From positions 9,362,001 through 9,426,000 of the forward strand of contig NC_059549.1 of assembly GCF_905220415.1 (NCBI RefSeq): a DNA stretch of 64,000 bases, written 5' to 3'. The notes under the pieces were generated by a model, which was not told the DNA's origin, did not search any database, and saw only the letters and a program-made list of their open reading frames with translations. Positions 1 to 10,210 of this stretch are shown piece after piece. The stretch's first letter is position 1; each line of letters opens with the position of its first letter. The DNA is from Colias croceus. Taxonomy: Eukaryota; Arthropoda; Insecta; Lepidoptera; Pieridae. The position numbers were made by a program, and so were the translations under genes.

Positions 1-124
1 CGCGTCGCGTCGGCCTGACCTTTTCCAAATAATTACGTTTTCTATGTATTTGCCTACTGAAACTTGGGTCGCGGTAAGGGCTTATGGAATAGAGGTCTTC
101 AGCGTTGCCGTTGTAATGCACTCC
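1..124 (-). CDS. Candidate internal exon of an unrecognised minus-strand gene (partial)
   Basis: Read on the minus strand, a splice-acceptor-like TTCAG ends at base 125 and is followed by 41 open codons running off the left edge. The peptide begins GVHYNGNAEDLYSISPYRD and continues with a basic stretch around SRQIHRKRNY. Codons favour C in the third position, and the block is clearly more GC-rich than the flanking DNA; both suggest true coding sequence. The polypyrimidine tract before the acceptor is poor. The plus strand is also open here (bases 2 to 160), but gives a less protein-like reading. I do not recognise the protein; a cytoplasmic Tyr- and Arg-rich region would fit. Upstream exons, if any, must lie to the right and were not identified. 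Confidence 0.45.
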
Positions 125-647
125 CTGAACTTATTTTATAATTTTATGCAGATTTGTTAAATCCTTACCTTCATTGGACTGAATTTAAACACATCATCTA
201 GGTAGAGTTATTAAGACATTGATGACAAACTAGTAATAGCTCGATATATTTTAATTGTAAAATATGTTTTTACAAGGATAAGAAGACATTTTACCTTTTC
301 ATTTAAAACGTATTCAGTATGCATGTGCAGGCTTCTCAATGTTCCAGATAAAGCAGTTACTATTTATCATGATAACTTTAATTTCACACAATTAAGGGAG
401 ATGGGTCAGTAAGCAGCTGGATTTCATGACTCAAACTGGAACTAATAAAAGCTGGTGGTCTCGTTGTATATCTCTATAGTGCTTCTGCAGGTTAATAAAT
501 TCATCAGTCAAACCTTTTTACTTAAGCACGATTATTTAAAAACCATAGACGAAAGAGTTAACTTAAAAGTTATGGTTATGGTATGGCCAGAATCACCATA
601 GATGCTAGGTCATCGACCGTGTTCCCTGCAAAAATATCTTGCATTTC
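125..647. other. Intergenic or intronic DNA
   Basis: AT-rich sequence. I see no exon, repeat boundary or inverted repeat that can be supported. Confidence 0.5.
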
Positions 648-749
648 CTACAGCATGCAGGTAATGTAATCTTCGCGAATATTGCCTTGACACCGCAGTA
701 TTTCTTTGCGCGCCACCGGAGCGCGACGTCTTGCTTGCTTGGCGGCCAT
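648..749 (-). other. Short ORF (33 aa) in a small GC-rich island
   Basis: The minus-strand ATG at 749 has A at -3 and G at +4, a good animal initiation context. It opens a 33-codon frame starting MAAKQARRRAPVARKE and ending at TAG. The block around 690-750 is rich in CG dinucleotides (GCGCGCC, GCGCGACG), unlike its surroundings. It could be a uORF or first coding exon of the minus-strand gene whose candidate exon sits at 1-124, or a chance frame in a repeat. No obvious splice donor joins it in frame to 1-124 except a weak GTGGCG. Function unknown. Confidence 0.25.
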
Positions 750-1616
750 GTTTTAACCCATAAAGTATAAACATTCACGTTCCAATTTCAAATTTGTTGC
801 GTTCAAAAATTTTGAATCCGCTCACCAGTTTGAAGTGCATGAGTTTGTTCTTTTTTAATCTGTGTTTGGTGTTTTGACATTTAAGGATTAGCGGTATACG
901 CAATCAAACAGGTATTGAATTTAAGATTTGTAGATGATAAGCACAGGTATCTATTGGGCATGTAAACTGGTTTTCAAACATCCTTTGAAAAACTGTATAT
1001 TATTAATGTTTGTTTCATAAGTAAAAAAGATTGTGAATGTTCAAAATTGTACCTATTAACTACTTGGGGATTAGTTGATTACTTATATATATTTCTTATT
1101 TTTGGACTTAAGAAAATTAAGGATTTGGTAGATTTCTACAGTCTTTTTCAATTACCAAATCAATTAAATATAAAATATGTCCAAGTATATCTAGAGATCC
1201 TCATTTAATAATTATTTTTGAATCGCCACAATCAATTAACCCAATTTCAACAAATTCAATGTTTACACGTAACTAACATATTGGAATTATTTCACAAACT
1301 TTTCCATAAAAAATTACGTACATCTGCATCAGCACAAAATATGCAGTCCCTATTTTTATCTATTTGCAAAACTGACATTTAATCTTCGCGCCATTTTTAT
1401 AACCTCTCATATGCATTTCCGTTATTCTAATTACACATTAAAAACCCACGGTCACGTTACAACACTTGTTAAATATATGACCTTCTATTTACCCATATTA
1501 CGATGTTAAAACATTAAATACCGCTTAATTATACAGTCAAAATAATGTGTTATGTGTAAAAATAAACTTCAAATGCATTGAAGGAAAAATATACTTATTA
1601 TAAATCTATATTTGGT
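750..1616. other. Intergenic or intronic DNA
   Basis: AT-rich; no supported gene or repeat. Confidence 0.5.
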
Positions 1617-1656
1617 CATCGAGATATATGTACTACGTAGTACATATATCTCGATG
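1617..1656. repeat. Perfect 40-bp palindrome
   Basis: CATCGAGATATATGTACTAC is followed immediately by its exact reverse complement, with no loop. This is a possible foldback remnant. It lies about 80 bp upstream of a Helitron-like copy. Confidence 0.9.
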
Positions 1657-1736
1657 TATTTGGTGTATTTAAATGTCAAAATCGTGGTATTTGAAATCTT
1701 TTATCCAAGTTAGAAAACTTCCCACAAATGTCGATA

Positions 1737-1905
1737 TCTAATATATAAAAATCAATGCCACTTTTCGTTGTAATTCCATAACTCGAGAACGGCTGAACCG
1801 ATTTCGATAATTCTTTTTTTATTATATTCCTTGAAGTACGAGGATGGTTCTTATGTAGAGAAAACGTAAACATGTACCACGGGCGAAGCCGGGGCGGACC
1901 GCTAG
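1737..1905 (+). mobile_element. Helitron-like non-autonomous element (GGGGCGGACCGCTAG 3' module)
   Basis: The copy starts TC after an A (1736) and ends CTAG before a T (1906), the A|TC...CTAG|T rule of Helitrons. The 3' end carries the GC-rich GGGCGAAGCCGGGGCGGACC hairpin-like tail. A second full-length relative on the minus strand is at 25132-25301, and a hybrid at 28198-28364 shares this 3' module. It has no coding capacity; the 65-aa antisense frame here is spurious. Confidence 0.75.
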
Positions 1906-2766
1906 TTTAATATATAACAGAACTTACAAAAATGTGAACAAGGCTAATTTAGTTAGTACATACAATAGGTACCTCCAGTCAAATATACACAGATTACACA
2001 CACATCATACACAAACACACACACGTAAAAGTTTGTAGAATTGTTACGTAGCTTTAATATGTTATACATATGTAAATATTTTGCAATCCTATTAATTTAC
2101 ATATTTTTACGTGCCGAATTGGAAACTCTATTTTGTATCCGGTTTAATATTATGTTTTTATCTAAAATTGGCTAGCCAACAACCTTATTTTACTAACAAC
2201 TTTAATATTATGTATTATAATAATATTATATTATATTTAGATAAATGAATCGGAAGAACTGGACCCGAAAGAATTCAAAAAAAGTCTAATAAAGAGTAAC
2301 CTACTTCTTGCTTCGATACAATTAGCTAATTACACTAATTTAAGCACTCGTATGTAGCAAAATAGTTTTTCTTTATTAAATACGTTATTTCATTATGGTC
2401 TAGTAATTAGGAAAACGATGAAAGAGTATGAAATGGACAATTATCTTTATCCATTATGATTAATAACGGTTAACGGAATTCTTTACAGATTAAATTGGTA
2501 CCTAGATAACTCACGCATGCTTTACAGTCTTCACCGTTGTTCTACATATTGTATGAAAAGTTGATTTAAATTCTCAATTCTTTATGGATGAAGATGATTT
2601 TTTTTATAAGCTACTGATTGATATGACAAAATAAGGTAGGTAGGTACTAGGTAGGTACTAATACAAACAAATTACCTATGTCAGAAATAAACTGCACACT
2701 TTTATCGATATATTTGAAAGCAAAATATAATTTTAAAAGACCTATTTTTGCAAATTAACAAATAAA
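1906..2766. other. Intergenic or intronic DNA
   Basis: AT-rich, with short CA-rich microsatellite near 1990-2030. Nothing else supported. Confidence 0.5.
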
Positions 2767-2925
2767 AAAAAAGACGTGTGGCACTAGGGGACTGCCGCGG
2801 TGAAGCTATTGCATGCTATGCCTTCAAGCCACACCTCCGCCCGTCGGAGTGGGGAGCGTGAGGTTTTTTTCGTTACGGAATTTCTCGATTCGGTCCCCGC
2901 GCTCAAGGCCATAATAGAAGCTATA
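2767..2925. repeat. GC-rich island, probable repeat fragment
   Basis: About 160 bp of GC-rich sequence (GACTGCCGCGGTGAAGC, CACACCTCCGCCCGTCGG, CGGTCCCCGCGCTC) sits abruptly in AT-rich DNA. There is no long ORF on either strand and no intact tRNA fold that I can draw. A fragment of a dispersed repeat is the most likely reading. Confidence 0.35.
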
Positions 2926-4169
2926 CAATAGCTTAATAGTTAATTAGGTAATAAAACTAAAATCCATATTTAGTTACTCCACATTCTCACAGTCACAAAT
3001 TCACATCAATCACACATCCATAAATTAAAGAAATATTTTCTTCGATCATTCGGCTGTCAGTTTGACATTTAGATATTATAATCTGTATTTTAGCGCGGGT
3101 AACGTTGAAATATATGTATACCTACCTATTTAATACTTTAAATGATGAAAATAATTAGATTCGCTCATGATAAAAAGCAATAAGTGAATTCGTTTAAGCA
3201 TCTAATTATAGAAACTAATTTATACAACGTAATCACAAAACGGAAAATATAATTGTTATTCCTCACACTGCGATGCATGCGTTTTAAATATTTAAGTTTT
3301 TATGGACTCATTTATCTTGTTAAATAGTTTTTTTTTTTATAGGAGCACTAAGCTGAGACTAACTTTCCATTTTTTGGGGTAGGTAATAAATATTTTATGA
3401 ATGTTGACTAAGTATTTTAAATTTTTCAACTTGAGTTTTACGGACTAAAACACACTGTGAGTTTTCCTTATATTGTTTTTTGATCATTTTGTTTTTTTAA
3501 AGTTTAAGTAAGTTTAATTTTGAAAGGACCACATGCACAGCAAGTTCAAAGTTTATATAACCTTTAGCGAAGATTTCAATGCGCTATTCATATTAAGATT
3601 TTGCTTTACATCTTAGGAACGGAATAACTTAGAGTTTAAAATTGAATTAACAACAAAAACGAATGTTATCTAGACTTACGATCGTCGTATCTAGGCCATC
3701 GGCCATCGCTCTTCATCTAACGTGGATGTAGAACGGTACTATTTATTATATCTAACTATTAGTGATCGATATTTGCTTATTTTTATTTAGGTATAACAGT
3801 TAGCATAGTTTGAAATTTCATACATCAAAGAACATTGAATGAAATGTTGTACATTATTAAGTACACGCTGTGCTGGGTGTATTTAACATAGAACCATATT
3901 ACCCAATTTGTCTAAAATATGTACATAAGAAAAAAAGTCTGATTCGGCCACATGTGTTTTTGATTTATCTTTAATTTAACTTCATTTAATATTCTCACGA
4001 AATTCTTATCAGCTGATAGTTCACTTTCCCAATTTCCCAAGAACTATCGATATTACTTAACCATTACGTACTATACCTTATCTGCCAGTTAGTTATCTGT
4101 TACCAGCCATCTTTTTTGATAAGAGTGATCGGTAACATCTAACATGTCATCATTGATTTTATTACATAC
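2926..4169. other. Intergenic or intronic DNA
   Basis: AT-rich; no supported gene, and no repeat boundary resolved. Confidence 0.5.
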
Positions 4170-5050
4170 ATGATATGTCGTGGTCATATCGTAGATTTGA
4201 TCATTTCATGATATGAGTGGCCATTTCACGAAATGGTCGCATATCGTGAAATGGCCAATTTAGTTGGGCCACATCATGATGTGGTTTGGGCAGATCAATG
4301 ATAAGAAATCGTTTCACGATATGGCCAATTAACGCACGGTTTTTTCATGAAATGACCAAAATTATTTGATCATATCGTAAAATAGTTACATTAATCGTTG
4401 GTAGAGGCGCTGCAATCTCTGTGTTTATGTGATAAGATGGCGGCCGCTGGCGAAAATTAAATTATTCGCAGTTAAAAACTTCATAATTCGTTTAATAACA
4501 ATATTATGAAGAAAGTCATAGCAAAGAATTTACGACGAAGAGGTACGAGTACTATGGAAAATGTGGATATCTTATTTAAGAAAAAATGCGACTTAAATAA
4601 AATAATTTAAGAAACTACTACTATATTATTATAATTGTTTGTTTTTTAAAAAGCGATCCGCTTCTGTCACTCGCCGGCCGCTGCCGCGGCACGCTCGCTT
4701 TGCTCGCTCGGCTCGTGCGTTGTTTATCAAAGTCTAACCTAACCTAACCTAACTGTTTTCTATTGCAAAAACGATTCGCTTCTGGCATTCGCCGGCCGCT
4801 GCCGCGGCACTAACTTAAATGACATTAAACAAGTTTTTAGAATATAGTTATTCTGAATTTTTTTATATTTTATGGACTCTTTATATTTTATACGATCTGG
4901 CCAAATGTGGATGACCAAATCGTGGAACGTTGACGATTTAACGATCTGATCAAACTATGTTGGCCATTTCACGATATGCGACCATTTCGTGAAATGGCCA
5001 CTCATATCATGAAATGATCAAATCTACGATATGACCACGACACATACATG
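4170..5050. mobile_element. 881-bp terminal-inverted-repeat element with palindromic subterminal motifs
   Basis: The two ends are near-perfect inverted repeats over about 85 bp, sharing GTCGTGGTCATATCGTAGAT and GAGTGGCCATTTCACGAAAT. Variants of TTTCACGATATGGCC recur on both flanks, like transposase-binding repeats. The interior has two GC-rich GCCGGCCGCTGCCGCGGCAC blocks and a short CCTAA run. There is no coding frame. A short, diverged relative is at 60763-60896. Superfamily not assigned: the ends and target duplication are not resolved. Confidence 0.7.
4736..4758. repeat. Short (CCTAA)n run
   Basis: Three to four tandem CCTAA units, the complement of the insect telomere repeat TTAGG, sit inside the inverted-repeat element. 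This is too short to call an interstitial telomere. Confidence 0.6.
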
Positions 5051-5268
5051 CTAAATAATGATTTATGTATGCAGCTAACATATATGTATCTATGTCTGTA
5101 TGTGAACTTTCTTTCATATTCATATGCCTAATTAGAATTTTAATTTTGAAATAAATAAAATAAAGTAGGTCATAAGAAGTTGTCTTAATAATGTTTCAGA
5201 ATAATTATAGGAACACTAACTACATTACATTTACACTTTTAGAAATATTTACTTACATATTATAGCCT
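5051..5268. other. Intergenic or intronic DNA
   Basis: AT-rich; nothing supported. Confidence 0.5.
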
Positions 5269-5402
5269 TTTATCTTTAAAACTACGCAACGGATTTTGAT
5301 GCGCTTTTTTAATAGGTAGATAGAGTTATTCAAGAGGAAGGTTTTAAAATATAATTTATTAGGTTTTAGACAAAGCGAGCGAAGCCGCGGGCGGAAAGCT
5401 AG
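5269..5402 (+). mobile_element. 5'-truncated Helitron-like copy
   Basis: Shares AAAACTACGCAACGGATTTT and the terminal GAAGCCGCGGGCGGAAAG followed by CTAG|T with the full copy at 43507-43694. The 5' third is missing. Confidence 0.7.
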
Positions 5403-5625
5403 TGCATTATAAATGAATGAATGAATAGATCAATGAATAATAGCAAACACAATTTATCTTACTTTGTTAAGCAATCAAGGTTTTTAAAAATCATTTATAA
5501 TCGTTAATATCACCCACGGAAGGTGTGAAGGTAAGTCTTTGTTCATCTCAAAAATTGCGTGGGATTTTTCTATATGTGTAGTTTAAAGTTTAAAACACAA
5601 AACAAGTGATAACTGCGTTAAAAAC
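5403..5625. other. Intergenic or intronic DNA
   Basis: Contains a short GAAT microsatellite near 5415-5440. Nothing else supported. Confidence 0.5.
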
Positions 5626-5873
5626 AACCGACTTCAAACTTGCACTTGCAAAATTTACAAATACCTACAGACAAAAATGCTCATAAAATAAAAACTACTG
5701 GGCCTATTCGAATAAAATTTTTATGGGACCAATTCGACACCATCCCGCATCGAACAAAAAAAGAATCACGTAAATCGGTTCAGAAACCTCGGAGTAATCG
5801 GTGTACATACATAAAAAAAAAAAAAAAAATATACCGGCCGAATTGATAACCTCCTCCTTTTTTGAAGTCGGTT
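5626..5873. mobile_element. MITE-like element with AACCGACTTCAAA termini
   Basis: AACCGACTTCAAA at the left is matched by TTTGAAGTCGGTT at the right, 248 bp apart, with an A-rich run inside. This is a very common lepidopteran repeat type. Partial relatives occur near 10703 and 40842. The 68-aa frame inside is not a gene. Confidence 0.7.
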
Positions 5874-6390
5874 AATTATATTATTGTCCCCGTAAAAAAT
5901 TATTATTGTCCCCGTAATATGCTATAATGATTCGTTTTGCTTACGTATTATTGCATTTCAACGTGGGTTTTATATTATAATAATTTGTCAAAGTTTTACC
6001 GCCCTAGGTAATGTAAAAAGAAATATTTTTAAATTGCATTGCATTCATTATGATTATGAACATAATATTTGTTGGCCTAAGATTCAAATATATCACAGGG
6101 CTCAGATTGTACGAGTAATTAATTCAAGTATATTATGACAAATATCATACAATATCTATTGTATTATGTAGGTATGTACTATAAACCCAGCCACTCCCTT
6201 AGTAAGACACTTAATAAAATAATAATAGATAAAACAATCAATTTTATTTATAATCCAAACAAAGATTGAGTGCTACGTCTGAGCAATAATTCTTTTGAAA
6301 GCGAAAGCAGTCGTAACTCTTAATTAAGTCTTCCTTACGAATCTAACTTTAGATATACACCCAGCTTACCAAATTTTACCGAACAATATA
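5874..6390. other. Intergenic or intronic DNA
   Basis: AT-rich; a short TTATTATTGTCCCCGTAA duplication is seen near 5880-5920. No gene. Confidence 0.5.
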
Positions 6391-6600
6391 TTCACGCCTT
6401 CCTAACCCTTAAATTCAAAGGAATAAGTCAAAATATCCTGTAAAGGTAATATTCCTTGGAAGTTGGATATTGCTGCCAGTGATGAATATATGTTCAGGCC
6501 TTTCTAACCCTTGAGTCGAAAGGAATAAGTCAAAATATCCTGTAACGATAATGTTCTGTGGACAGTGGATGTTGGATACTGCTGCCAGTGATGGATGAGT
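6391..6600. repeat. Two-copy tandem repeat of about 102-120 bp
   Basis: CTAACCCTT, GGAATAAGTCAAAATATCCT and CTGCCAGTGATG each occur twice in the same order. The second copy carries a small insertion. The 64-aa minus-strand frame here only reflects the repeat. Confidence 0.7.
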
Positions 6601-8084
6601 GAAATGCATAAGACGAAGTTAATTTCGATCTTGACGCCCGAATGTTTATATTTTGTCTGTTTTACAGTTATTTTTAGTTAAATGCCTCTCAAGTGCAAGT
6701 TTAAACATAGTTTTAACCATGACTGATTAGAATAGCTGTCCAAGCCGTATAGCTTAATTTACTGGCCATTGGAAACATAAATATATTGTGTATCTTATTA
6801 TTAAGGAAACTTTTAAGAAATTTGATTTAGTTTTGTGAAATCGCTCTTTAATATTGAAGTAAAGAAGTAAATAATCCTAGGTTGAAATATATTCTGAATT
6901 TATATGGAACAAAACAAGCCCAAATCTAGATAACCTATAAAAAAGGCCTGAAAAAACATTCTTAGCTTATAACTAAAATACTTCATGTATTTATTAAAAT
7001 ACGTTCGGGTCAAAGTAATTTTAGGTTAATTGTAACTATACAGGGAGCGTTTGAAAGAAAACAGACGGACAAAAGGAAATAACTAATTAGAGAAGATCAA
7101 TGAATGTGGAATGTCGGTTGTTTATACGAGCACTTCACTTTATTAACGTTGTTTTTTAACTATCCAAAACGATGATTTTTAGTTTATTTTATTTATTTAT
7201 TTCAGATCTTGTAGATTTGGTGATTTTTTTTTAATTATTTTCATGTCGTTTTTATGAACTTGAATCGAACTCGAATTTAGAACCACAACTTCGAAATGTT
7301 TGTTGTTTTAATGTTCCGTAAATGTCCAATTTAAGGACACACTTTAACACGGTGGTTTGAACATAGTTATTTCTTCAAAGAACGTGTAAAAACGATGTTT
7401 TAAATTTTAAACACAACACAAAATTGTAAGGTCTACAAAAAATTGCTACTGAAACCAGCATATAATCGAAACGTGTCATTACAATGACTTTTTGACGCAA
7501 AAAAACTCCTTCAAGTCTAAAAAGCTATAATTTTTTGTGTTCGTGATTGCGTATTACATCCGTTGCAACCCAGACAATGTCGCTCACACAAGTTTTTATA
7601 CAGAATTCTCGGCTTATAACTCCAAGCTAATTCGTCCCGGTAGTTAAATGGCTTCAGCTTGGGTTACAGCTTCGAGGAATCGAGATCAAATGAGTGCTTA
7701 TTTCTCTATATTTATTTGGAAGAGCTTTGAAGTTGCCACTTCGAGAAATCTAGAGTTACCGAACGTATTATTTAAATAAATCCACATTCATAATATTCTA
7801 CGTTGATAATTGATTATACTTCTTGCGGAACTTTAAAAAAAATCTTATTTAGAAAAGTATGTTAAATGAAAAAAAATCTGAATAATTCTTAACTAGGTAG
7901 AGTTATTCTCTACCTATAAACAACGACGTTCCTGTTTAGGATGTTGAATAAATAGACACAAAATAGATGGAAAATATATGTAAAGTGTAGCTATGCATGA
8001 CAAATTCCTTGGTTCCTCAAGGAGCGGCAACCAGCCAGCCATAACGCTACTGTCGCTCCCACGGGACAAAGTTCGAAATTCCTT
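6601..8084. other. Intergenic or intronic DNA
   Basis: AT-rich; no supported gene. The 63-aa plus-strand frame beginning at 7993 runs into the next repeat and shows no family features. Confidence 0.45.
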
Positions 8085-8228
8085 ATCGTTTATTGACTAT
8101 GGTCCTAATTTTTTAATGTTTTATAACTGGCCAGTCAGCTATAAACTTTTTCGAAAACCTCTATCGTCTATTGACTATGTTTAAGACTATGGTCCTCATT
8201 TTTTATTTTTTACAACTGGCCAGTCAGC
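8085..8228. repeat. Two-copy tandem repeat, period about 90 bp
   Basis: GACTATGGTCCT plus ACTGGCCAGTCAG occur twice, about 90 bp apart, with some divergence. Confidence 0.6.
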
Positions 8229-10019
8229 CTGTCAAATGTACCGATGTACATAGTCACTACATAGTACAGATAGCAAACAATTGAGACAGACTTAGACAGA
8301 AACGTATTAGGATTCGATACATTTCATTTATTTATTCAAATTCTTTGAAAATTATGAAAATCATGGCAATAAAACTTGGTATTTATTTTAAAATGAACCT
8401 TCGATATCAATAAATGTAGAACTGAGTCAATCGTAATCCTAGTTAAAATCAAAAAGGAAATTCCGTTTTTGAAATTGACCACTAGTATGGAATTAGAGAG
8501 AGATGGAGCAAGTTAAATGACCTTTAGTGGGACCCGCTGGGCCAGATCTGACTTCAATAGACTATAAAATGTACGAAAGCTTTCGAAATATCTGATACTT
8601 ATGTACTAGATTTTCTAGCTAATTGAAATGCTGAAGCGGTTAAAGGTATTTATTCGCTTGTGACAAAGGAATTAAATTAAACTATTTAATGTAAAAGATA
8701 TAGGTAAGGAAGATTTAGAAGTTTACGTAACGAGTGACCACGATCAAAGTGTACCAAATTTTATTAAAAGTAACTAATAACAAATCAAAAGTAATATTAT
8801 GGGGAGGTGAAATTTTTCGTCAGATAATATTTTAAAATTTACGCGAGAATATGTCATTCATTACAAATGGACAAACAATAAAATTTTCCTCTCTATAATA
8901 TTTCAGCCAAGAAATGAGTATACATATTACAAAAATAGTCAAAATAGGTGTACTTGTTGTTTTTAAAAAGTAAAGTAGAATAAATTCTCATTAGCTTCGT
9001 ACTTAGACCAAATGGGGACCTTTACAGTTGCAATACACAGAGCAAAAGACAGATAATTCAGGTTGTATTGGTCAATCTACTGTAACCTTTAAACTAGGCA
9101 TTTAATCAATGTTAAATATTTATGGACACTTGATTACTGCCAATTATAAGCAGTATAATAAGTAGTTAATGGCACAAACATAAAATAACTATTTTATAAA
9201 TGTCAATGTTTTGACCCAAATAATTTTGAATATTTTGTAAATATTAACACTTTTTCGTAAAATTGTTATTTGATTTTATATCCATTGGGATAAGATTCCC
9301 AATCAAAAACGAAATTTAGATCGATTTAAGACGTGAGAACGGCCTTTTTGGGAACTTGCAATAAAGAGTATCCAAGCTTCTTACACCTTTTTAAAAACAC
9401 TGGGATACGGCTCAAGCAAACCATAACGGAAACACGATGCACCATTATTTAATTTCTCACGTAATATACTAATTTCACATCTCTTCCCACGGTAAAATTT
9501 TAATTGCCCGCGTTCTCGACACAAGCCACTTAATTTTTATTGATATTGACTAGGTTTGGCGCGCGGCTTCACCTTTCAACGTTTGGAATTGCTTATTTTT
9601 TTCAGTATCAAGAGCAGCATTTGATTTAGAAGCGTTTGAATTTACTTTCTGGTAAAAAGGACCCAAATACTTAAATAGAATTTGGTCCAAACATTTTATA
9701 ACACTGGTCTACAGCTATTCGTCTACTTTATAGTAAAATAAAACCTAGCTTTTAATACCTATGTACCTATTTTTAATTTCTGTATTGTATAAAAAAAGAA
9801 GTAAAGTCCTGACCTACTTACAGATTATTAATATTTTTTTGAATATGGCAATTTCCTAAGCTTTATTATGATACAGGTAAAAAACGTTCCAGCGGTAATT
9901 ATGTTACCTACGTGGTATTGTCTTAGTATAGTATGTACTGAACTCATTTCTTTGTGTCACCTAATGTGGCTTTGCATTGTACATAATATATAGGTACTTA
10001 TTATAAACACAGATAATTA
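8229..10019. other. Intergenic or intronic DNA
   Basis: No supported gene or repeat boundary in about 1.8 kb of AT-rich DNA. Confidence 0.45.
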
Positions 10020-10210
10020 TGTATACTTAATATTATAAAGCTGAAGAGTTTGTTTGCTTTAACGCGCTAATCTCAGAAACTACTGGTCCGATTTGAAAAA
10101 TTATTTCGGTGTTAGATAGCCCATTTATCGGGGAAGGCTATAGGCTATACATCATCACGCTAAGACCAACAGGAGCGGAGCCACGCGGGTGAAACCGCGG
10201 GACACAGCTA
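10020..10210 (+). mobile_element. Helitron-like element, AATATTATAAAGCTGAAG family (degraded ends)
   Basis: Matches the copies at 35000-35224 and 61999-62193 over GCTAATCTC, ACTACTGGTCCGATTTGAAA and AGCCACGCGGGTGAAACCGC. The terminal CTAG has decayed to CTAT. It retains CACGCTAAGACCAA, the intact version of the site interrupted by the MITE at 15240. Confidence 0.7.

Noticed and set aside
4736..4758. Interstitial telomere
   Set aside because: Only three to four CCTAA units, inside a transposon; too short.
4170..5050. A 9-bp ACATACATG at both ends as a target-site duplication
   Set aside because: The related copy at 60763-60896 also has CATACATG at its right end, so this sequence is likely part of the terminal repeat rather than target DNA.
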